Source: Flavobacterium pectinovorum (lineage in GTDB: Bacteria > Bacteroidota > Bacteroidia > Flavobacteriales > Flavobacteriaceae). From it: a stretch of DNA of 64,000 nt. A program made the position numbers and the translations under genes. The stretch is taken from the NCBI RefSeq assembly GCF_006438875.1, contig NZ_RCZH01000022.1, forward strand, positions 19,947 through 83,946. The letters run 5' to 3'. Below are positions 36,255 to 44,492 of the stretch, one piece after another; position 1 is the stretch's first letter; each line of letters opens with the position of its first letter. The notes below the pieces were generated by a model. That model saw only the letters and a program-made list of their open reading frames with translations, did no database searches and had not been told where the DNA came from.

Positions 36255-36728
36255 ATGAGAAATAGAAAAATAAGGAAATATGGATTTTTATTAATATTAT
36301 CAATTTTGCTTTCTTCATGTAAAACAACTGATCATCAATTTTATTTTGATATTAATAAACAGTCAATAAAAAGTTGTGATAATGAAAGAATAGTTAAATT
36401 ATTGATTCAGAATGATTCTATTAAGCCAGATGGTTTTTTGTATGAAGGCGGGAAGTTTTTAGTATGGAAAGGTAATCCAAGTTTGGCTCCAGATGAATTC
36501 TCCTTTATTAATATTAATAAAGACTTTCATTACTTTGAGGGTAAATCAGCAAAAGATTTTAAATTTAAGTCGAATTGTAAATATACGATCGAGAAATCTG
36601 GAGGAGGAAATCCTTCTTTTAAAATAAGGATTTTGACTGATTCTTTGGGAAAAGTATATAAAACAACTCATCCTACATGTGGATTAAAAAGTTTAGAAGA
36701 AGATGGGTATGTAAATGTACCGAATTAG
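36255..36728 (+). CDS. Small predicted lipoprotein
   Basis: A 157-residue protein from the ATG at 36255; an ATG at 36242 is out of frame and closes after eight codons. The leader has a lipobox (ILSILLSSC, Cys22). The mature part has no repeats or known motif. A GGGNPSFKIRILTDS strand pair lies near 115-130. It is AT-rich like the other immunity-like genes. I do not recognise a family. It may be an extra immunity protein of the Rhs locus or an unrelated accessory lipoprotein. Confidence 0.65.
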   Translation: MRNRKIRKYGFLLILSILLSSCKTTDHQFYFDINKQSIKSCDNERIVKLLIQNDSIKPDGFLYEGGKFLVWKGNPSLAPDEFSFININKDFHYFEGKSAKDFKFKSNCKYTIEKSGGGNPSFKIRILTDSLGKVYKTTHPTCGLKSLEEDGYVNVPN

Positions 36729-36749
36729 GAATAATACGAGACAAATCAA

Positions 36750-37133
36750 ATGAAAAAAAACTACCTCAAAATACTATTAATCCTAATTAATACAAGCATA
36801 ATATTTTGTGTTAATTTTAAAATAGAAACCGATTTGTCTTATCATTCCGGAAAAGATGGCGGAATGTTAACAGGTCTGCAAATGATTGTAATTTTGAGTT
36901 CCATCTATTTTTTGGTTTTGAGCAAAAGAAATAAGATTATTTTCTTATTTGTTGGTTTTATGATTGGAGTTCTGTCATTTCTGATTAGCTATTTTGTGGC
37001 ATATGGTTTTTTAAATTACGATGATATTTATTGTTATCTTTTTGCAATGATAATTTTTATTGTATCATTTCATTTAATTGAAAGAAGGCGCGAAACATGG
37101 AAAAAATTAAAAGTTAATGATATAAATAATTGA
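36750..37133 (+). CDS. Small integral-membrane protein, unknown function
   Basis: A 127-residue protein with about four hydrophobic segments (7-22, 44-57, 63-87, 95-113) separated by short charged loops, and a basic C-terminus (ERRRETWKKLK). It starts 21 nt after the previous gene. I recognise no family. It may belong to the Rhs immunity tail, since some polymorphic toxin immunity proteins are small membrane proteins, but this is position-based only. Confidence 0.62.
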   Translation: MKKNYLKILLILINTSIIFCVNFKIETDLSYHSGKDGGMLTGLQMIVILSSIYFLVLSKRNKIIFLFVGFMIGVLSFLISYFVAYGFLNYDDIYCYLFAMIIFIVSFHLIERRRETWKKLKVNDINN

Positions 37134-37238
37134 GAACTATTGAGATATATCGCGAATTATTTATGTTTGATTTTTCTTATGTTTTTGTTGTATAGTAAAA
37201 TTAAATTCAATTACATTTACTGTTAATATATTTAAAAA

Positions 37239-37883
37239 ATGAAGAAAATAATTTTAGTTGTAATAGTCTTTTTATTTGCAACTGTAGGACATGCCAAATA
37301 CAATAAAGCAGTTTTGTATATGGAAGACGGATCAATTAAAAAAGGTCTTGCTGAAATGGTTGAAAGTGATGATTCTAAAGTGCATTTCAAAACAGATGAA
37401 GAAGCAAAAAAGGAAAAAATTGCAAGTACAGACATTAAAAAAATCGAGTATGCATCATCTGATGATACTAAGTATATAGCCGAAAGATTATACGCAACAA
37501 CAGCCAACCTTTTGACAGGTAAATTTTCGAGATCTAAGAAAAAGCTTTGGTTTTATATTATTTATGACAAAGATGTGAAAATTGGAGGCATCAGTGCCGA
37601 AGGCAGCAGAAGACCAAATGCAGGCGGAACAAGTACCGTTGTTACTTTTGCAAATACAGCCTATTATTTTGGTAAAAAAAACAGTGAAGAATTGGTTTTT
37701 GGCAATGCAACCACAGCGTCAATGGGTTTCGCTATAGGAACAGATTCGTTAATTAGAAAAATGTCCAAAGAAGCTTTTGCAGATTGTCCTAAATTGATTG
37801 ATGCAATCGCAAAAGAAAACTTCAAAAACGGAGATGTTTTGAATCAATTGAAAACACTTTTCGAAAAATATAAATGTAAATAA
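37239..37883 (+). CDS. Secreted protein of unknown function
   Basis: A 214-residue protein with a clear signal peptide (LVVIVFLFATVGHA). The mature part begins with a beta-rich module (YNKAVLYMEDGSIKKGLAEMV) of the kind seen in flavobacterial exported proteins. Then comes KLWFYIIYDKDVKIGGIS, and finally a helical, two-Cys C-terminus (ADCPKLIDAI, EKYKCK) that could form a disulfide. Base composition is closer to housekeeping genes than to the AT-rich immunity genes before it, so I take it as the right boundary of the accessory locus. A terminator follows. Confidence 0.72.
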   Translation: MKKIILVVIVFLFATVGHAKYNKAVLYMEDGSIKKGLAEMVESDDSKVHFKTDEEAKKEKIASTDIKKIEYASSDDTKYIAERLYATTANLLTGKFSRSKKKLWFYIIYDKDVKIGGISAEGSRRPNAGGTSTVVTFANTAYYFGKKNSEELVFGNATTASMGFAIGTDSLIRKMSKEAFADCPKLIDAIAKENFKNGDVLNQLKTLFEKYKCK

Positions 37884-38242
37884 ACATTTAAAAACACATA
37901 CAACGAACCCACTCCAATTGAAGTGGGTTTTGTTTTTTATTAACGATAAATTTAAAAATTGCAAAAGAGAATTTTGTGCTTAAAAAGCCTTTGGGTATAA
38001 TTAGTTTTAATGCATAGAAACATAGGTGCTGCACGCTCAAAAAAGGCATTTTACTTTTTTAAAAGGCCCAGAGTTCAGCTATGTGTGAGAAACATGTTTC
38101 TTTTTACACACTTTTTACAGATCCAAAATCTATGTTTCTATGTGTTAATTGAAATTTTAGTAATTAGAATCAACGGAGCACTTAAAAAATTAAATAGGAG
38201 ATTGTTTTTTTTTGTAATTTCATTTCTCAAATTGTACGACTC
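37884..38242. other. Intergenic stretch with terminator and short repeats
   Basis: Gap of 359 nt. It holds a terminator at 37906-37938 and an inverted pair, atagaaacatag near 38013 and ctatgtttctat near 38132; a similar atagagacatag occurs near 10318. Nothing in it reads as a convincing gene. Confidence 0.55.
37906..37938 (+). terminator. Intrinsic terminator
   Basis: Perfect 8-bp stem aacccact / agtgggtt with an 8-nt loop, followed by ttgtttttt. Confidence 0.75.
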
Positions 38243-38896
38243 ATGAACCAATTCATCAAATCCCTATTTTTTGTAGTCCCTTTTTTTTGGATGACTTTCT
38301 CTAATGCGCAAAACGAAGTTCATACGGAGGAAGTTAAGCAGGAAATTGCCGACACTACTTTTGTAAACTTAAAAGATTACAGCCAGGATTTTGTGTATGA
38401 CATGAAATATGCTACCGAGGATAATTTCCTGAAAGCCAAAGTTTATGATTGTGCCGAATGTTTATTGCGTTATAAAACGGTACAGGCATTAATTGCGGCT
38501 AACAAAGAATTTATGAAGCAAGGCTGCAAAATAAAACTGTTTGATTGTTACCGACCTTTATCTATTCAGAAAAAAATGTGGGAGATTGTTTCGAATCCGG
38601 AGTATGTTGCAGATCCAAAAAAAGGCTCCATCCACAATAGAGGAGGAGCCGTAGATATTACTGTAGTAAATGCTCAGGGAGAAGAACTTGAAATGGGAAC
38701 TCCTTTTGATTTTTTTGGTATTCAGGCGAGTCATAATTATAAAAAACTTCCAATATCAGTGCGCGCAAACAGAAAGTATCTTAAAAGCGTAATGATACAA
38801 AGCGGTTTTAATTCATTTGATTCAGAATGGTGGCATTATAATTTAAAAACAGGTTTGAATGATAAAGTTTCCAATCAAAAATGGGATTGTAATTAA
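38243..38896 (+). CDS. ddpX: D-alanyl-D-alanine dipeptidase (VanX/DdpX, peptidase M15D)
   Basis: Zinc dipeptidase that cleaves D-Ala-D-Ala. The 217-residue protein has a signal peptide (to about 22) and so acts in the periplasm, probably in peptidoglycan peptide recycling rather than vancomycin resistance, since no vanHA genes are nearby. Zinc ligands are His131 and Asp138 in SIHNRGGAVDIT and His198 in EWWHY. The catalytic base is Glu195. Arg104 in DCYRPLS matches the transition-state Arg of VanX. Length and motif order fit the family. It is convergent with the next gene. Confidence 0.93.
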   Translation: MNQFIKSLFFVVPFFWMTFSNAQNEVHTEEVKQEIADTTFVNLKDYSQDFVYDMKYATEDNFLKAKVYDCAECLLRYKTVQALIAANKEFMKQGCKIKLFDCYRPLSIQKKMWEIVSNPEYVADPKKGSIHNRGGAVDITVVNAQGEELEMGTPFDFFGIQASHNYKKLPISVRANRKYLKSVMIQSGFNSFDSEWWHYNLKTGLNDKVSNQKWDCN

Positions 38897-38915
38897 AAAA
38901 CGGAATTAGAAGTAA

Positions 38916-39482
38916 TTATTCAACACATCTTATGTTGTCTATAAAATAAGTATTCGGATGATACACTTTACCGGTTAATTCAGATGTTAAATCAGCTCTT
39001 ACGATATAATCTTCAACATCTGTCAGGTATTTTATTCTCATAATAGAAACCGGCGATTTCTTTAATTCTTCATAATTATCTTTCATGAACATAAAATATC
39101 CGGTGTTTACACGGTTATCATAACCTTTGTCATCATGAATAAGAGTTCCGCAATTCTCTTGATTAACGTGAATTAAAGTAACAATTTTACCGTTTTCTAA
39201 TTGTAAAAACACTTTTGAGTTTTTGTCAAAACAGTTCGCTTTTATAAAGTCTTTACTTTTTTGAATCAATTGCAGGTTGAGGGTTGGTAAACCATCAGTT
39301 TGAGCCAATGAAAAGAAAACATAATTAAATGTTCCTCCAAAGTTTTTCTCACTGATTAAGTATTCGTTTGTGATTTTGTAAGTACCGATAGAATCGGTTA
39401 CGTTAGCGCTGTATTCGCATGGTTTTTGGGCAAATGCAGTAAGGGTTAATAGAAAAAAGGTTAGCGTAATTAGTTGTTTCAT
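38916..39482 (-). CDS. Secreted protein of unknown function
   Basis: A 188-residue exported protein from the ATG at 39482 (MKQLITLTFFLLTLTAFAQ). The in-frame start at 39503 would overlap the methyltransferase gene. The mature part has a CEYSANVTDSIGTYKITNEY opening and four Cys residues that could pair. It lies 2 nt after the methyltransferase stop and closes a three-gene operon (AI-2E family transporter, methyltransferase, this gene). No family is recognised. Confidence 0.75.
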   Translation of the reverse strand: MKQLITLTFFLLTLTAFAQKPCEYSANVTDSIGTYKITNEYLISEKNFGGTFNYVFFSLAQTDGLPTLNLQLIQKSKDFIKANCFDKNSKVFLQLENGKIVTLIHVNQENCGTLIHDDKGYDNRVNTGYFMFMKDNYEELKKSPVSIMRIKYLTDVEDYIVRADLTSELTGKVYHPNTYFIDNIRCVE

Positions 39483-39484
39483 TT

Positions 39485-40663
39485 TTAAGTTATTTTTCTG
39501 CAAATTAAAACTATTTTGTTATCATTTTTATCTGTTGTAAAAAAACAATACAAATTTCCGCCATTTTTTATTTTCCATTTTTTTCGAATGTTTTCTACTG
39601 TGTCCGGAAAGTTTCGCGTAGTAAGGTTTGCCTGCTGATTTGCGAGTTCCGTTTTCATCTCATTTTTGCTGTACGGAATGACTTTTTGGATTTCGAAAGT
39701 TCTTCCCGGAAAGTCAATTAATTCGTCAGAAGTATATAAATGAGAATGTTTGTGCAATTTATGGATGTCAAAAACAACGCTTACTTCATCAAAACCACCA
39801 GATTTCATAATGGCGGAATTGGGTTCGTAAACATATTTTTGAGGTAAATGATAAAATGGAAAAACAGAATCACCCAAAACAAATTCGAAAGTTTCTGTTT
39901 TTTGTTTTAAAATATTGGCAGTTTTAATCGTGATTTCGCCCTGATAATGATTGTGAATTTCAAAAAGCAATTCTTTTACTTCATTTTCAAGCGCAATAAT
40001 ATGAATGTTTTTAACGAATTTAAGTTCAGATAATCCTGCAGAAATATCCAGCAAAGGAGCTGTTTTGATTAAAATAGAATCTGTTTTTTCAAAATAAAAA
40101 TCTAAAGATTCCTGCACATTTGGTAAACAATCTTTCAGCATGAAAACTTTGCCTTTTGCATCATTCCTACGGGAAGGATCAATGTAAATCCAATCCCATT
40201 TTTGATTTGATTCTTTCAAAACATTGGCAGAATCATCTGCATAACAAACACAATTTCCGACTTTAAGCTGTTCAAAATTATGTTTTACGATTGCAGATAA
40301 ATCTTCGTTTATTTCGCAATGTGCAATGTTCTTAAACTTTTTAGAAAAATAATAATCATCAACACCAAAACCTCCCGTAAGATCAATTAAGGATTCTCCC
40401 GAAATTAAAGAGGCTTTGTAAGCTGCCGTTTTTTCGGATGAGGTTTGTTCAACAGATATTTTACTTGGATAAATAATGTTTTCCGTGGCAAACCAAGTGG
40501 GTAATTTATCTTTTGCTTTAGACTTTGCTTCAATCTGATTTAAAATCAAAATCCAGTCTGTTTCAGGAAACGGATTTTTCTGAAGTGCTAATTTTGTAAT
40601 CGGGGCACCACTATTTTGAGTTATAAAATCCTGAATATTTTGGCTTAAAATAGAAGTATTCAA
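39485..40663 (-). CDS. Class I SAM-dependent methyltransferase with THUMP-like C-terminus
   Basis: A 392-residue cytoplasmic protein. The N-terminal helical part (1-80) precedes a Rossmann methyltransferase domain with motif I LIDLTGGFGVDDYYF (about 90-105), motif II IAHCEINEDL and motif IV WIYIDPSRRN. The C-terminal third (about 290-392) looks like the THUMP-like/PG_1098-type domain conserved in Bacteroidota (PHSHLYTSDELIDFPGRTF-type region). A nucleic acid substrate, probably RNA, is likely from this architecture but not shown. It sits 3 nt after the AI-2E gene and 2 nt before the next. Confidence 0.87.
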   Translation of the reverse strand: MNTSILSQNIQDFITQNSGAPITKLALQKNPFPETDWILILNQIEAKSKAKDKLPTWFATENIIYPSKISVEQTSSEKTAAYKASLISGESLIDLTGGFGVDDYYFSKKFKNIAHCEINEDLSAIVKHNFEQLKVGNCVCYADDSANVLKESNQKWDWIYIDPSRRNDAKGKVFMLKDCLPNVQESLDFYFEKTDSILIKTAPLLDISAGLSELKFVKNIHIIALENEVKELLFEIHNHYQGEITIKTANILKQKTETFEFVLGDSVFPFYHLPQKYVYEPNSAIMKSGGFDEVSVVFDIHKLHKHSHLYTSDELIDFPGRTFEIQKVIPYSKNEMKTELANQQANLTTRNFPDTVENIRKKWKIKNGGNLYCFFTTDKNDNKIVLICRKIT

Positions 40664-40666
40664 TGT

Positions 40667-41758
40667 TTAAATTCTTTCGGTTAATACGGAGACAATTTTG
40701 TTGTTAGGAAAAAATTCTTTCAAAATTACTTTCACCATTGTAAATACGGGAATTGCAATAATCATTCCGACGATCCCAAAAGTAATTCCACTGATTAAAG
40801 TAATCAAGAATATTTCCAGCGGGTGCGAATTTACACTTTTTGATGAAATTATAGGCTGACTAATATTATTATCAATTGCCTGAACCAGTAAAAAGCCAAT
40901 GATTACATATATAGTTGTGGGAAGAATTTCAGTTCTGAAATCACTTCCAATTAAACTGATCATCGTTAAAATTCCTGCCAGGATAGTTCCGATAATTGGA
41001 CCTATGTATGGAATAATGTTTAAAATGGCACATAAAAACGCGATTACAAAAGCATTTTTATTTCCGAAAATGATTAAAACAATAAAATAAAGAATAAAAA
41101 CAACAGTTAATTGAAGTAATAATCCAATAAAATAGCGTGTCAAAAAGTGATTTATCTTAGTAATTGAGTTCAAAATTTTGTCTTCATTTGTATCCGGAAG
41201 AATTTTTCTGGCGCTTACTTTAAATGCGTCCTGATCTTTGATAAAGAAAAAAGTAATAAAAAAGACAGAAACCAATCCCATTCCCATATCGGCCATAAAG
41301 CCAAAAATAGAATTTAGAAAAGCGGTAAAATAACTAAAATCCAATAAGGAAGTCACTTTTGGATTCTTCAAAACTTTATCAAAATCGACATGCTGAATAT
41401 TGAAATAAGTTTCTATACCCTTTTCACTTTCAATGAATTGCTGTTGTAAATGATTGGTATCTAATAAGGATAAATTATTGGCCTGGGAAATGATTAGCGG
41501 AACAAATAATAAAATAAAACCAACAATTGCAAGTATAAAAATAATCAGGGCAGTTGTTGCCGCGAGAGAATTGTTGAATTTTAATTTATTTCTTAAAAAT
41601 TGAACTAAAGGATTGGCTATCAGACATAATATCAACGAAACACACAAATAAACAATTACGGTTTGTATTTCGTACAAAAAGTACAAAACGACGGCAATAA
41701 CTAAGATTGTTGCGAGAGCTCTTAAGATTCCGTTTGAAATAATTTTTGATGTTATCAT
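40667..41758 (-). CDS. AI-2E family (PerM-type) transporter
   Basis: A 363-residue integral-membrane protein of the AI-2E/PerM/YdiK exporter family. It has about seven to eight membrane helices: three at the N-terminus (12-32, 34-55, 62-85), a soluble alpha-rich insert (about 90-150), and a C-terminal helix group with the family motif NIIPYIGPIIGTILAG near 245-260. The substrate is unknown; the family name does not prove autoinducer transport. It is the first gene of a three-gene operon. Confidence 0.9.
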   Translation of the reverse strand: MITSKIISNGILRALATILVIAVVLYFLYEIQTVIVYLCVSLILCLIANPLVQFLRNKLKFNNSLAATTALIIFILAIVGFILLFVPLIISQANNLSLLDTNHLQQQFIESEKGIETYFNIQHVDFDKVLKNPKVTSLLDFSYFTAFLNSIFGFMADMGMGLVSVFFITFFFIKDQDAFKVSARKILPDTNEDKILNSITKINHFLTRYFIGLLLQLTVVFILYFIVLIIFGNKNAFVIAFLCAILNIIPYIGPIIGTILAGILTMISLIGSDFRTEILPTTIYVIIGFLLVQAIDNNISQPIISSKSVNSHPLEIFLITLISGITFGIVGMIIAIPVFTMVKVILKEFFPNNKIVSVLTERI

Positions 41759-41812
41759 GTTTCGATTTTAGATTATAAATATAGGAAAAAGCTTTTAAAA
41801 CTTTCATTGAAA

Positions 41813-41845
41813 CAAAAAAAAGCGAGATGAATACATCTCGCTTTT
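41813..41845 (-). terminator. Terminator of the M43 protease gene
   Basis: Perfect 12-bp stem aaaagcgagatg (41818-41829) / catctcgctttt (41834-41845) with a 4-nt loop. On the minus strand it is followed by a T run, just after the protease stop at 41869. Confidence 0.8.
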
Positions 41846-41868
41846 AAATTTGCTATCTTGATTTCTTT

Positions 41869-42822
41869 TTAGATTCCAAAAGCAGCTCTTGGACCTCCGG
41901 AAAGGAATATTGCAGCCATTCTTGCTTTTTGACCATTTGAGAACATGTACATTGCGTTGTCGTCAACATAATCCATGTAATTCATTGTCATTTCTACAGG
42001 AGTTCCTGAACAAGTACTGTAGTGAGGGTAAGCTGGTACACCATAGTTTTCAGCATTGTGCGTTGGAGTATCAGATACTAAATCGCTTCCGCAAGTTGCA
42101 TCTCCCCAAATGTGACGTAAATTCATCCAGTGACCTACTTCGTGAGTAGCAGTTCTTCCTAAATTGTAAGGAGCAGCTGCAGAACCTGATAAACCAAAAT
42201 ATTTAGAATCAATTACAACTCCGTCAGTAGCAGAAGCTCCTCCAGGAAATTGTGCATAACCTAATATTCCGCCACCAATTGCGCAAGCCCATAAGTTAAG
42301 TTTTGTAGTTGGCGAAGTTGGTGCAAGACCACCTTGAGCCGTTTTTTTCATGGCGTCATTAGTTCCCCATGAAGTTTTTGTAGTTGATTTTCTGATGATT
42401 TGGTCTAATACAAAAGAAATACCAACATTAGCTTTAACACCGGCAAAAAGAGCTGGTACGCTGCCAAAATCTGAGTTTAATGCATTGAAATCTTTGTTAA
42501 GGACATCAATTTGAGATTGGATTTGTGCGTCAGAAATGTTTTGCGCAGCAGTTTTGTACAATACATTTACAACAACCGGAATTTGAACTTTGCCATTTAC
42601 AAGTTTTCCGGTAAGCATTGCTTTGTTAGTGTAAGCTTCAATTTCATTCATTCTGATCGCTAACATAGGATCAGCTCTTAATTGAGCTTCGAGTACTTCT
42701 TGTGTGGCACATCCACGACGAGCAGTTGATGCACTTGTTTCTGAGCCAGCTGCTTCAGATTGGTCATTTTGACAAGAAAACAGCACTAACGCTGTGAATG
42801 CGGTAATAAGAACTTTTTTCAT
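41869..42822 (-). CDS. M43-family zinc metalloprotease, lipoprotein (cytophagalysin/pappalysin-like)
   Basis: A 317-residue metzincin with a lipoprotein leader (TALVLFSC, Cys17), so probably surface- or periplasm-anchored. The zinc site THEVGHWMNLRHIWGD gives His227, Glu228, His231 and His237. The later MNYMDYVDD supplies the Met-turn. Cys residues around CGSDLVSDTP and YSTCSGTPVEM probably form disulfides. There is no T9SS domain, which many M43 relatives carry. It stands alone with a strong terminator and a 303-nt upstream gap. The substrate is unknown. Confidence 0.92.
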   Translation of the reverse strand: MKKVLITAFTALVLFSCQNDQSEAAGSETSASTARRGCATQEVLEAQLRADPMLAIRMNEIEAYTNKAMLTGKLVNGKVQIPVVVNVLYKTAAQNISDAQIQSQIDVLNKDFNALNSDFGSVPALFAGVKANVGISFVLDQIIRKSTTKTSWGTNDAMKKTAQGGLAPTSPTTKLNLWACAIGGGILGYAQFPGGASATDGVVIDSKYFGLSGSAAAPYNLGRTATHEVGHWMNLRHIWGDATCGSDLVSDTPTHNAENYGVPAYPHYSTCSGTPVEMTMNYMDYVDDNAMYMFSNGQKARMAAIFLSGGPRAAFGI

Positions 42823-43125
42823 AATAATTTGGATTTTTGTTATAAAAAATTACATTTGGTTAATTATGTGACAATTTTATAACAAAAACATGTTGTAGCA
42901 AAACTTTTACAATAAAATAATTGTGAGAATTTTACAATCCCTTGTATAATCTAGTTCCTACAAAAAAGTTAAAGTTATTTTTAAGATGTTTTTTCTTACT
43001 TATTGTTTTTGAGCGCACTTTAACGATGTTATTTGTCTTTAATCTAGGGTTTTAAATATTTCTGTTAAATTCTATCCAGAATCGGTTCAGATTTTAGTTA
43101 ATTGTTTTGTAATATTTTAACAAAT
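42823..43125. other. Intergenic stretch upstream of the M43 protease gene
   Basis: Strongly AT-rich gap of 303 nt. It should hold the protease promoter on the minus strand, where TAATTTTT near 42854 is a weak -7 candidate. I see no gene, terminator or clear repeat in it. Confidence 0.5.
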
Positions 43126-43623
43126 TCACAAAGCAGTAATCTCGTACAATGCTATACTTGCAGCTTGCACAACATTCATACTTGAGTTTTTTCCAAACAT
43201 ATTTATGTGCAAAATTTGGTTCGAAATTTTCAAAAGTTCATCTGAAATCCCATCAATTTCACTTCCCAGTAAAAGTGCAATTTTTTGATTTTCAGGAATA
43301 ACAACTTCTTTTAGAGGTTTACTATTGCTTGCAATTTCCAAAGCAATAATTTCAAAGTTATTTTGAAGTAAGTAATCAACAAGCTCATTTGTTTGTTCGA
43401 TTACAGTATGAGGCACGTGAAGATGTGTGCTTCTTGAAGTTTTGTTTATTTTACGGGGTGTGAGCGGAATATCTTTTCCTAAAAAGATGATGTTTTCGAC
43501 CCCAAAAGCTTCAGCAATTCTAAAGAGAGAACCAATATTTTGTTGAAAATAAATGTGATCACAAACTAATGTTATCGGAAATGTTTTTCTCTGAAATTGA
43601 TTTTCTTCGTGAGTAAGCTGCAC
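43126..43623 (-). CDS. TrmH/SpoU-family RNA 2'-O-methyltransferase
   Basis: A 165-residue SPOUT methyltransferase that methylates ribose 2'-OH in tRNA or rRNA. Family motifs are present in order: NIGSLFRIAEAFG (motif 1, about 30-42), ALLLGSEIDGIS (motif 2) and SSMNVVQAASIALYE (motif 3, the knotted SAM site). It is short, with no N-terminal RNA-binding domain. It starts 10 nt after the DUF4159 gene, so the two share a transcript. The modified position is not evident. Confidence 0.9.
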   Translation of the reverse strand: MQLTHEENQFQRKTFPITLVCDHIYFQQNIGSLFRIAEAFGVENIIFLGKDIPLTPRKINKTSRSTHLHVPHTVIEQTNELVDYLLQNNFEIIALEIASNSKPLKEVVIPENQKIALLLGSEIDGISDELLKISNQILHINMFGKNSSMNVVQAASIALYEITAL

Positions 43624-43633
43624 TTTTTTAAGT

Positions 43634-44272
43634 TTAATTGGTAAAAATATAATTGATAATATTGGCGCCCATTTTTAAGGCTTTTTCTCTAACTGCCAAC
43701 GGATCATTATGAACTTCGGGATCTTCCCAGCCGTCGCCTAAGTCACATTCATACGTATATAATAAAACAAGTTTATTGTCTACAAAAATCCCAAAAGCCT
43801 GCGCTCGCGTTCCATCATGCTCGTGAATTTTGGGTAATCCGTTTGGAAAAGGAAACGGTTTTTGAAAAATGGGATGATTTGCCGGAAGTTCGATTAAATT
43901 ATTATTTGGGAATATTTTCTTTATTTCTTTTCGAATATATTGATCCATTCCGTAATTGTCATCAATATGAAGAAATCCTCCACCGTTTAAGTAATTTCGA
44001 AGATTAGTAACATCAGAATCGCTAAAAACCACATTTCCATGTCCCGTCATATGTACAAAAGGATACGAAAGCAAGTCAGGATTACTTGGCTCAACTGTAG
44101 ATGGTTTTGGTTTTATTCTAGTATTTATATTCGCATTACAAAACTTAATTAAGTTTGGTAATGAGGTTGGATTTGCATACCAATCGCCGCCACCGCTGTA
44201 TTTTAGCAAAGCAATTTCTTGCGAAAATGAAGAAACGGAAACCAGTAAAAACAGAAAGAATATTTTTTTCAT
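43634..44272 (-). CDS. DUF4159-family exported protein
   Basis: A 212-residue protein with a signal peptide (FFLFLLVSVSSFSQ). The mature part matches the DUF4159 pattern by eye: ALLKYSGGGDWYANPTSL, then YPFVHMTGHGNVVFSD, then LNGGGFLHIDDNYGMD and finally GDGWEDPEVHNDP. The fold resembles a glutamine-amidotransferase-like/ThuA type. It is common in Bacteroidota but without a proven function. It is upstream of and close to the RNA methyltransferase gene. Confidence 0.87.
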   Translation of the reverse strand: MKKIFFLFLLVSVSSFSQEIALLKYSGGGDWYANPTSLPNLIKFCNANINTRIKPKPSTVEPSNPDLLSYPFVHMTGHGNVVFSDSDVTNLRNYLNGGGFLHIDDNYGMDQYIRKEIKKIFPNNNLIELPANHPIFQKPFPFPNGLPKIHEHDGTRAQAFGIFVDNKLVLLYTYECDLGDGWEDPEVHNDPLAVREKALKMGANIINYIFTN

Positions 44273-44289
44273 ATAATTTTATTTTTTTT

Positions 44290-44397
44290 GTCATCTCGAC
44301 GAAGGAGAGATCACACTATCCCGAAGCTTCGGGACGCACAGATAAATCGCCAATCTTTATCGAATCCCGCGTGTGATCTCTCGTTCCTCGAGATGAC
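44290..44397. repeat. REPIN-like inverted repeat, copy 3 (with partial copy at 44433-44469)
   Basis: Starts gtcatctcgacgaagg and ends with a complementary cctcgagatgac; inner arms gagagatcacac and gtgtgatctctc pair. A cccgaagcttcggga palindrome sits near 44320. A short related element, gtcatttcgacgaaggag to agaaatgac, follows at 44433-44469, looking like the same ends with most of the middle missing. Confidence 0.82.
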
Positions 44398-44492
44398 AAG
44401 ATTGTGTTTAATGATTGCTGATCCGAACTTTTGTCATTTCGACGAAGGAGAAATCACACTAGAAATGACAAAGCTAATCTTGAAATAATATT

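Noticed and set aside
38010..38246. Short plus-strand open frame before ddpX
   Set aside because: It covers the atagaaacatag inverted repeat, has no protein-like pattern and overlaps the ddpX start.
38243..38896. Vancomycin resistance (VanX)
   Set aside because: The active site matches VanX, but no vanH or vanA gene is near and the protein has a periplasmic signal; a recycling dipeptidase fits better.
40667..41758. Proven AI-2 exporter and quorum sensing
   Set aside because: The family name alone does not show the substrate, and there is no luxS or lsr gene in the window.
44155..44488. Two short plus-strand open frames near the 44290 repeat
   Set aside because: They lie on repeat DNA and opposite the DUF4159 gene start.
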